This document shows positions 42,601 through 47,491 of a DNA stretch of 47,491 nt, piece after piece. Position numbers and translations under genes: made by a program. The stretch covers positions 1-47,491 of the forward strand of contig MWDQ01000147.1 of the NCBI GenBank assembly GCA_002070645.1, read 5' to 3'. Under the pieces are notes generated by a model. That model worked only from the letters and a program-made list of their open reading frames with translations. It did not search any database and was not told the DNA's origin. The DNA is from a candidate division TA06 bacterium ADurb.Bin131 (lineage in GTDB: Bacteria; Ratteibacteria; UBA8468; B48-G9; DTJG01). Numbering within the stretch: the first letter of the stretch is position 1; the number at the start of each line of letters is the position of its first letter.

Positions 42601-43664
42601 CATCGAAGTTTTCTAAAAAGATTGCAAACCTCAGCGATAATTGGAAAATCTTTAATGGTCGGGATTCTGAGTATGAGAATACAAACCGTCTGCAGATAGA
42701 AAGATTTCCAGGGAAAATGAATATATATCCTCTAAAGGTTGACAAAAAATATGGTGCTCGGGCACTTGCATTAAAACTTGAAAAACAGGATATAGACAGA
42801 AAGGTGATGCCATACTACACAATACTTTTACCTGAAAAGCCAGTTTTCATACCTGGGAAATCGAGTTATATCGGAATATGGGTGCATGCATCGAGTGACT
42901 GGGGCAGGATTGTTTACAGTTTAAGAGATGCAAAAGGTGAGAAATGGATAAGTGTTGGTACAAAAGACGACTGGAATAGTGATGATATAAGAACAATGAG
43001 TTCCTTTTGTTTTGATGGCTGGAGATATTTAAGATTTCAGGTTCCATCGAATTCACCTTATGACTGTTATAGAGAAAGGGGAACATCCTGGTGGGGAAGT
43101 TATGGTGGAGACGGAATTTTGGATTTACCTCTTACCCTCGAGAAAATTATTATAGAAAGACGTTCTTCAGTAATATATGGAAACCAACTTGTACCAGCAA
43201 AAGATGATGATGTAGTTTTTGGAGATCTATATGCTGAGTATGAGAATAGTTTTGATATGACAGAGAAGGCAGTATCCATTTCGCGGCTGAGGATGCCAAT
43301 ACCACAACAAATACCAGAACTTAAAAATCCTATTCTTAAACTTGATGAAACAGGTGTTCTTCCACCTGTAAAACTTTTAAAGGTAGAGGACCCCGAACAA
43401 ATGCCAGATGGTACGAGATGCCATGTATTTTTTGAAGAGTATGAAAATGTAAAAGGTTATGATATATGGGCAAGTGCATATCCTGATGGAAGAGGTGCAA
43501 TAAAGATTGCATCAGGTATAACAAAATCAGGATCACTTATTCAAGGATTGAGACCAGATTCTGATTTTTATCTTTTTGTTGTTTACACAGATAAAGATGG
43601 AAAGCAATCACACCCATCAAAGCCATTAAAGATACGTTTGAAAAATAAGTTTTTGTACCAGTGA
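39606..43664 (+). CDS. large secreted glycoside hydrolase-like multidomain protein
   Basis: This 1352-residue protein has a signal peptide (about 1-23, VAGLLFLAVLFCMIQGSYG). Residues about 30-240 look like a LamG/concanavalin-type beta-sandwich, followed by more beta-rich domains to about 560. Residues about 570-900 look like a TIM barrel of the GH-A type. Candidate acids, not proven, are E693 in FFPEPGIG (acid/base position) and E816 in LVVVEGTC (nucleophile position). Residues about 1000-1230 look like a carbohydrate-binding beta-sandwich, and about 1263-1348 a fibronectin type III domain (VFFEEYENVKGYDIWAS, then GLRPDSDFYLFVVYTDKDG). The family is not recognised. It is followed 3 bp later by a sialidase-like gene, so extracellular or periplasmic glycan breakdown is inferred. 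There is no PEP-CTERM, dockerin or Por-type tail. Confidence 0.72.
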   Translation: MKGKVAGLLFLAVLFCMIQGSYGDGNTDIEKILGSGMDKWSISGVKYSTNIENGNLVLSTDSTGYVTLSGKEFYDVPAEYTFMFYLKPAKPYASSISVSVGCAELPDKSKQAFSASVSATSEAEVINYSCNVQPQTAKPINGKIYFQAVSDISLNWPEELRKNIEYQIASAPKIQEKLHTLRLTVGKDKFSVYVDGRFVARIPVGKDIQKKGTVNVVMYYGTKLLSMQAKKIEDIDERFFPVELTGFVNNSIITKGASLAKGQIDILKQSLKKQKIPFVLPISDEKGNDHLDIGPSWTRFGAIKGYIAANFGTFGGRWISADRIDPVRFCMYVPYARYKALHIIGTFDGETNNVPVITAQFYRPNAGHPMNFSGTVPVYSAKPKNIQSYPVKLKNGQTINLFHIIIPIDPGKMDWFSDLSRVGLELTKEVKPYRAYPDPLEYSWHSAGLPSGVHVYAATLESVETDIDLQPEAVGHVWTSPAKPGYSIILANRTNSPRTVNLTITTSDYDGIDKSVQKQTVNLPAKKDVNIKVPLNPKRYGLHYLSVICTSGNETYSCSRNFAYLHPDTRERGNWSEGKGPIFGYWNWSGAHDTPDFKTELIVMAQAGAETNLSTYRKASPEIRELAEKLGYVSYKAFDGAVIYVNSFAYANAKYYDPTKPEETQKWLIEELKKYMVEKSPINKPEYILFFPEPGIGPITYGIWPTHYGEPDYKFSEEEEKSFQMQLEKFLLGARAVRKQWPDVKILLPHGDPHYTAIFLRRSSEARELIDGIGLDLPGFERTPEQQINQVVLNRLYPVLQDVKKYKPNPYLVVVEGTCISSADYDTSYEDQANIATRNFLVLIGYGINNHESSNAPFDCANYWGENHYGGGYCTRLPLAMPKLAYVSYATLTRHINRCNFIRYVPTGSTSTYCQEYRHYKTGKLVYVLWTIRGKRPVSVNVSQGQTLQVYDINDNPIILKEKNGSVNFVIGQSPVYLEGLENEISFVLGEPDHSDSQPSKFSKKIANLSDNWKIFNGRDSEYENTNRLQIERFPGKMNIYPLKVDKKYGARALALKLEKQDIDRKVMPYYTILLPEKPVFIPGKSSYIGIWVHASSDWGRIVYSLRDAKGEKWISVGTKDDWNSDDIRTMSSFCFDGWRYLRFQVPSNSPYDCYRERGTSWWGSYGGDGILDLPLTLEKIIIERRSSVIYGNQLVPAKDDDVVFGDLYAEYENSFDMTEKAVSISRLRMPIPQQIPELKNPILKLDETGVLPPVKLLKVEDPEQMPDGTRCHVFFEEYENVKGYDIWASAYPDGRGAIKIASGITKSGSLIQGLRPDSDFYLFVVYTDKDGKQSHPSKPLKIRLKNKFLYQ

Positions 43665-43667
43665 TTT

Positions 43668-44786
43668 ATGAAGAATACTTTTTTTCAGGTAGTTGACAAG
43701 GGATTTATATGGCGTGCCAGAAAAGATACCAGGTATAAGATTGCATCTGGACCAAGATGCGTTGTAACAGATAAAGGCGAGGTCATTTGCTCATTTATGG
43801 TTCAGACAGCACTCGGGGTAAATAATTTCAGGCCTGTTATAGTTCGTTCGCATAATTATCGTACGTGGAGTGGTTTTACCATGCCATGGATGCATCTTTC
43901 AAGCAATTACAGCATATTTGGTTCAATAAGCAAAAGTTATGATGGGCAGATATTTTTTTTTGGCACGCGTACAGCAATTGATAATTCCTGTGAGTTATTC
44001 TGGTCAGAGACAACACAGGGAATGAAGGAAAATGGACTTGTGTATGCGTATTCTTCTGATGAAGGTCATACCTGGTCAGAATTATTCGAAATTCCAAAAC
44101 CAATTTCAGGCGCTGCAGAGGCACCTGGCGCAATGTGTATAACAAAAAATGGGTCATGGCACGCTTGTTATTCACCCTACAACACATTTGATCCAAATCT
44201 TTCTGTTGAGAGAAACCAGGTTGTTCTTTTAACAAGCAGGGACAAAGGTAAAACCTGGTTATACAGACAAATGTTTCATTTTGAGCAAAAATATGCAACA
44301 GCGGCAGAGGCATGGATTATTGAACTTTCTGATGGACGATTGGTTGGTACCTGCTGGAAAATTAATCAAAAAGATGGATCCGATTTTCCTAATCCTTATA
44401 CTATTTCATTTGACGATGGTAATACATGGACACCCTCAAAATCAACAGGTATAATGGGTCAATCAACAGCGCTTGCACCTCTTCCTGATGGTAGATTGCT
44501 TTTTATTTATAATCAGAGAAAGCATCCTCCATATGGAGTGCGACTTGCAATAGCAAACCCGTGTGATGTTGATTTTGGGATTGATACTGACGAGATTGTT
44601 TATAGTGTAGAAAAACCAGCAACAAGATTTTCAGCAACATCTCATGATGATTGGACAAATTTTAGTTTTGGAGAGCCGCATGTTATTTTACTCGGTGATA
44701 GAATACTTCTGGTTGTTTTCTGGTGTATAGAGCAAGGTGTTGGTGGAATAAGATATGTATGTCTTGAAGCACCTGGGCTTTTTTGA
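43668..44786 (+). CDS. sialidase-like BNR-repeat protein
   Basis: This 372-residue protein shows three Asp-box (BNR) motifs: SSDEGHTW (129-136), SRDKGKTW (190-197) and SFDDGNTW (247-254). They mark a six-bladed sialidase-type propeller. R30, in IASGPRCVV, could be the start of the arginine triad, but the canonical RIP motif is missing, so sialic acid specificity is uncertain. Other propeller hydrolases of this fold are equally possible. There is no signal peptide, unlike the upstream partner, so it is probably cytoplasmic and may act on imported glycans. It is in an operon with the 1352-residue protein (3-bp gap) and ends 2 bp from the convergent DUF5715-like gene. Confidence 0.8.
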   Translation: MKNTFFQVVDKGFIWRARKDTRYKIASGPRCVVTDKGEVICSFMVQTALGVNNFRPVIVRSHNYRTWSGFTMPWMHLSSNYSIFGSISKSYDGQIFFFGTRTAIDNSCELFWSETTQGMKENGLVYAYSSDEGHTWSELFEIPKPISGAAEAPGAMCITKNGSWHACYSPYNTFDPNLSVERNQVVLLTSRDKGKTWLYRQMFHFEQKYATAAEAWIIELSDGRLVGTCWKINQKDGSDFPNPYTISFDDGNTWTPSKSTGIMGQSTALAPLPDGRLLFIYNQRKHPPYGVRLAIANPCDVDFGIDTDEIVYSVEKPATRFSATSHDDWTNFSFGEPHVILLGDRILLVVFWCIEQGVGGIRYVCLEAPGLF

Positions 44787-44788
44787 TG

Positions 44789-45589
44789 CTAAAATTTCCG
44801 GGCAATTGTTACATGAAAAACAGGTTGCCTTTTTTCGTAAATCACAAGACACTTTCCCTCTTTCTGTAATTGAAGAAGAGTTTCTGCGAGTATTGTTTTT
44901 AAGTATTGGCTATACTGTTCGCCGAGTTTATCAAAATCTGCTTTCTTAAATTCTGGATTATTCGCATTTTTTATTAAATAAAAATATGTGAACTGGTCTT
45001 CACCTGTGTATTCAAAGTCCTTAAAAAGTATATCTACAGTTGTTCCAAATTGATGGCTTGATATTCCTTTTGTGGCATTTTGGTTTTTTCTTGTAAGGCG
45101 TTGTTGCGTTTGTTCAGTGCGTAATAAAGAACTTATCGTAAATCTGTACAGAGGAAGATTTTGTTTCTTCAGATTTTCATGGAATCTTTTTCCTAAAATC
45201 TGCAGGAATTCCAGATTATCCTTTGTTATGAATGGCAGGGAATCCTCAAGTTCTTTTATCCTCCAGAATCTGCTATCACTGATTGAGACAAGACGACCAT
45301 TTTTTACTTCTCTGTGTACTGCCTGATCATCAACAAGTCCATCTACCCCAAATTTTTTAGCCATTTCCACATGATAGTCATTTACCATTGTTCGCAGTTG
45401 TTTTATTTCTTCTCCTGTCATAAATATCTTTAGATTCGCAAAAGTATCTTTGTACATATTTAGTTTAGATGCTTCTTTCCTCAAGTTTGAAACTGGAAGT
45501 GAAATTCTTAAATATACAAATAAGCACAAAGAAATTAACAGTGTTAATATTATCAGCCCAACAGTTATTAATAAGATTCTCGGTTTCAT
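44789..45589 (-). CDS. DUF5715-like protein with LAS-peptidase-type His/Asp motif
   Basis: This 266-residue protein has one N-terminal membrane helix (about 5-27) and a periplasmic domain. The stretch LYRFTISSLLRTEQTQQRL, then NATKGISSHQFGTTVDI, resembles DUF5715 and the LAS (VanY/MepA) metallopeptidase pattern SxHxxGxxxD. Likely zinc ligands are H179, D186 and H259 (PVFHVTI). The product would be an envelope-anchored peptidoglycan D,D- or L,D-peptidase, or an inactive relative; activity is inferred. I use the ATG at 45589; a TTG at 45607 is also in frame, and no good ribosome-binding site is seen. It is divergent from the PAS/GAF sensor. Confidence 0.72.
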   Translation of the reverse strand: MKPRILLITVGLIILTLLISLCLFVYLRISLPVSNLRKEASKLNMYKDTFANLKIFMTGEEIKQLRTMVNDYHVEMAKKFGVDGLVDDQAVHREVKNGRLVSISDSRFWRIKELEDSLPFITKDNLEFLQILGKRFHENLKKQNLPLYRFTISSLLRTEQTQQRLTRKNQNATKGISSHQFGTTVDILFKDFEYTGEDQFTYFYLIKNANNPEFKKADFDKLGEQYSQYLKTILAETLLQLQKEGKCLVIYEKRQPVFHVTIARKF

Positions 45590-45620
45590 ATGGTTTATTA
45601 CTGGCAATTTTTTAATATAA

Positions 45621-45649
45621 ATTTTACAGGGAATCTTTACATATGTAAA
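45621..45649 (-). promoter_or_regulatory. sigma70-type promoter of the DUF5715-like gene
   Basis: On the minus strand TTTACA (45649-45644) and TAAAAT (45626-45621) are separated by 17 bp, each with five of six consensus bases. The start would be near 45614, about 25 nt before the ATG. The -35 box lies inside the palindrome at 45636-45649. Confidence 0.5.
45636..45649. promoter_or_regulatory. 14-bp perfect palindrome overlapping a -35 box
   Basis: TTTACATATGTAAA is a perfect inverted repeat in the divergent intergenic region. It covers the -35 of the minus-strand promoter and ends 26 bp before the -35 of the plus-strand promoter, the normal place for an operator. Confidence 0.45.
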
Positions 45650-45675
45650 TTAGACGAGTATTGTTTTTGTCTGTA

Positions 45676-45704
45676 TTGACCCTCAACTTAATAAAAGGTA
45701 TGAT
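45676..45704 (+). promoter_or_regulatory. sigma70-type promoter of the PAS/GAF sensor gene
   Basis: TTGACC (45676-45681) and TATGAT (45699-45704) are spaced by 17 bp, each one base from consensus. The start would be near 45711, with GGAGGG (45715-45720) almost at the 5' end of the message. Confidence 0.6.
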
Positions 45705-45723
45705 ATATTAGAGTGGAGGGAAA

Positions 45724-47491
45724 ATGAAAGAGGTTGTCAAGAAAATAAAATCTATTCACCAAGGCGCCAGTCCTGAAAAAAAAGAGTATGCCATCCTGAA
45801 AAAAACAGAGAAAAGATGTTCTACCAGAGAAAACATATTAAAAAGCACATCTGAAAATCTTGATTTGTACTTTGAATTTGTAGATATCATAATTGTTGTT
45901 GTTGGAAAAGATCAGCGTATTGTTAAGATTAACAAAAAAGCGAGTGAGATTCTTGGGTATCCTCCTGCGAAAATAATAGGTAAAAACTATTTTGATATCT
46001 TTATTCCAGAAGTATTCAGATATGGTATGAAATCAACCTTTAAACGACTTATTTCTGGTGAAGATTATGCGAGAAAAGATTTTGTATGTCCACTGATTAC
46101 AAAAAAAGATGACTACTTAATATTATGGCACAATACTGTTTTGAAGGATGACAATGGAGATATTGCAGGAGTATTATACCTGGGCGAAGATATAAGTAAA
46201 GCGAAGGAAGATAAAGGAGAAGAAAGATTTAAGGCATTTCTTGAAAACACACAATTAGGATATATTGCGTGTGATATTAGAGGTACAATTATTGATGTTG
46301 ATCAGATGTTTTTTAATCTTACAGGATATAAAAGAGAAGAAGTTATTGGAATTCAGTTAAAGAAATTTTTACCGGTCCAGTATAGAAAAAATTTTGATTC
46401 CCTGGTTGCTAAACTAAAAAATTCTGAAAATACAGTTGTATCTAGATTAAAAATAATAGACAAAAATAGGAATTCTATTGATGTTTACTGCCTTGTACAA
46501 ACTTCCAGGCAACAACAAATATTGCGTATTATTTTCCAGGATAGCACCCAGCGCAGAATGAAAGAAGTTTTTCAACAGACACATCTAAAAATAATATCTC
46601 TTTTGAATTCTACAACCAGTACATCAACAATTACTTCCAGTATTCCTGATGTTTTGAAAAAAAAACTCAGATTAGAAAATGTATTTATCATACTTAAGGA
46701 TGGAAACACCCGGGATAATAAGAAAAAAGATAGTATTGAAACAATTGTTTTATCTTCCCTCAAATGTAAAAAACCATTGCACGTTCAATACACAGGTTCA
46801 GGCAGTATTGTTATGGAAACAAAGAAAAACGGAAGGAAGGTATTTTGTTTCTGTGTTCCTTTAAGGGTACATGATGAATTGATTGGAGGACTTGTTTGTA
46901 TAGATAGAAAAGAGGTAATTTTTTCTCAGGAAACGACTGGGTTCCTCGAAGTAGTTGCAAAGGATATTTCTACTGGAATACATAGATGCAGGAATTTTGA
47001 GGCGCTTAAAGAGGCAAATAAAAATTATAATGCCTTTACCAATGCCACAGATGATATGACATTTATTAAGTACTCAAAATTCAGATACATTCAGTTAAAT
47101 AAACATTACGCAAAATTCTTCAACAAACCTGTACGAGAAATTATTGGTAAAACTGATTTTGATTTAATGAAATATTCAGCAGCAAGACAAAACAGGCAAA
47201 CAGATATTCAGGCAATAAAAGAGAATAAACTTGTTATAAACAAAGAAGTTATTGATGAAAGAACCTACGAAACAAGAAAATTTCCTGTGAAACTTGGAAC
47301 CAATGAAATTGGAGTTGGTGCATTTATCAGGGATATTACAGAGGCACAACAATCAGCAGAAAGGGTAGAAAATCTTTTATGGATGTATTCGATGTTATGT
47401 CAGATAACCAAGACCTTAACAAAAGCAAAGGACAGACAGCAGATTTTCGAAAATGTATGCGACATCGTTACAAATGTTGGTAGATTTGTGA
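45724..47491 (+). CDS. multi-PAS/GAF sensor protein, N-terminal part (runs off window)
   Basis: An open frame of 589 codons starts at an ATG preceded by GGAGGG and continues past the window edge. It contains a PAS domain (about 45-165, GKDQRIVKINKKASEILGY, then YLGEDISKAK), a second PAS (about 165-280, ENTQLGYIACDIRGTIIDV), a GAF-like domain (about 285-430), a third PAS (about 435-545, NATDDMTFIKYSKFRYIQL) and the beginning of another GAF-type domain (FENVCDIVTNVGRF). There are no membrane helices, so it senses a cytoplasmic signal. The output domain (kinase, GGDEF or HD-GYP) lies outside the window and cannot be named. Confidence 0.88.
   Translation, partial: MKEVVKKIKSIHQGASPEKKEYAILKKTEKRCSTRENILKSTSENLDLYFEFVDIIIVVVGKDQRIVKINKKASEILGYPPAKIIGKNYFDIFIPEVFRYGMKSTFKRLISGEDYARKDFVCPLITKKDDYLILWHNTVLKDDNGDIAGVLYLGEDISKAKEDKGEERFKAFLENTQLGYIACDIRGTIIDVDQMFFNLTGYKREEVIGIQLKKFLPVQYRKNFDSLVAKLKNSENTVVSRLKIIDKNRNSIDVYCLVQTSRQQQILRIIFQDSTQRRMKEVFQQTHLKIISLLNSTTSTSTITSSIPDVLKKKLRLENVFIILKDGNTRDNKKKDSIETIVLSSLKCKKPLHVQYTGSGSIVMETKKNGRKVFCFCVPLRVHDELIGGLVCIDRKEVIFSQETTGFLEVVAKDISTGIHRCRNFEALKEANKNYNAFTNATDDMTFIKYSKFRYIQLNKHYAKFFNKPVREIIGKTDFDLMKYSAARQNRQTDIQAIKENKLVINKEVIDERTYETRKFPVKLGTNEIGVGAFIRDITEAQQSAERVENLLWMYSMLCQITKTLTKAKDRQQIFENVCDIVTNVGRFV

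Noticed and set aside
1-47491. CRISPR arrays, tRNA or rRNA genes, prophage or transposase genes
   Set aside because: I looked for regular direct repeats, cloverleaf-like segments and mobile-element proteins on both strands and found none I could support.

Overview
The window is AT-rich, gene-dense DNA from a Gram-negative-type bacterium. The outer membrane is implied by a FadL-family barrel, lipobox lipoproteins and a type II/IV pseudopilin. Rod shape is implied by mreBCD-PBP2-RodA, and anaerobic metabolism by a 2-oxoacid:ferredoxin oxidoreductase, radical SAM enzymes and an iron-sulfur aldo/keto reductase. Paralogous uroporphyrinogen-decarboxylase-family proteins beside glycosidase-like genes, the DUF1614 and DUF1318 genes and a TIGR03960-type radical SAM protein recall uncultured phyla such as Omnitrophota and relatives. 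That placement is an inference and no marker here settles it. I see no rRNA, tRNA, CRISPR array or transposase.

Layout: (1) 1-5101, minus strand: hisS-aspS-LysM lipoprotein-phoH-ybeY, compactly overlapped and served by one good sigma70-type promoter. (2) 5306-9945, plus: URO-D-like protein, Fe-S aldo/keto reductase, PPC/DUF296 protein and a glycosidase-like protein, met tail-to-tail by a second URO-D-family gene (9935-11020). (3) A 500-bp spacer, mgtC (minus), then rpoN (plus). (4) 13675-16012, minus: a receiver-histidine kinase fusion and a FadL-like porin, behind a near-perfect sigma54 promoter. (5) 16288-33030, plus: twelve genes with no gap above 22 bp. They are B12/radical SAM, KAS-like synthase, two sensor kinases (one with a degenerate ATPase domain), an NtrC-type sigma54 activator, a receiver-HD-GYP protein, mreB, mreC, mreD, mrdA, rodA and a second radical SAM protein. 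(6) 33199-36201, minus: DUF1318 lipoprotein, 2-oxoacid oxidoreductase alpha and beta, DUF1614 membrane protein, each junction a 4-bp overlap. (7) cysK, rsfS (apparent AUA start), then on the minus strand a pseudopilin and a HAMP-like membrane protein. (8) 39606-44786, plus: a 1352-residue secreted glycosidase-like protein and a sialidase-like protein. (9) 44789-45589, minus: a DUF5715-like, LAS-peptidase-like protein, divergent from a large PAS/GAF sensor that runs off the window.

The most coherent candidate system lies around 13.7-26.3 kb. A sigma54 gene, a sigma54 promoter, an NtrC-type activator, three histidine-kinase proteins and a c-di-GMP phosphodiesterase-like protein surround a divergent regulatory region. 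That region carries two copies of a TGTACA-N4-TGnACA dyad, 90 bp apart. One dyad is placed about 127 bp upstream of the sigma54 promoter of the porin gene, and the pair brackets the sigma70 promoter of the operon that encodes the activator. This is the geometry of an autoregulated NtrC-like switch. Its possible targets are an outer-membrane transporter for hydrophobic compounds and a radical SAM/ketosynthase pair. The same transcript would continue into the cell-elongation genes.

Other points of note are the AUA start of rsfS, a ketosynthase with Cys-His-Asn in place of Cys-His-His, a pseudopilin with an inserted beta-rich domain, and convergent genes that overlap or abut at their 3' ends.
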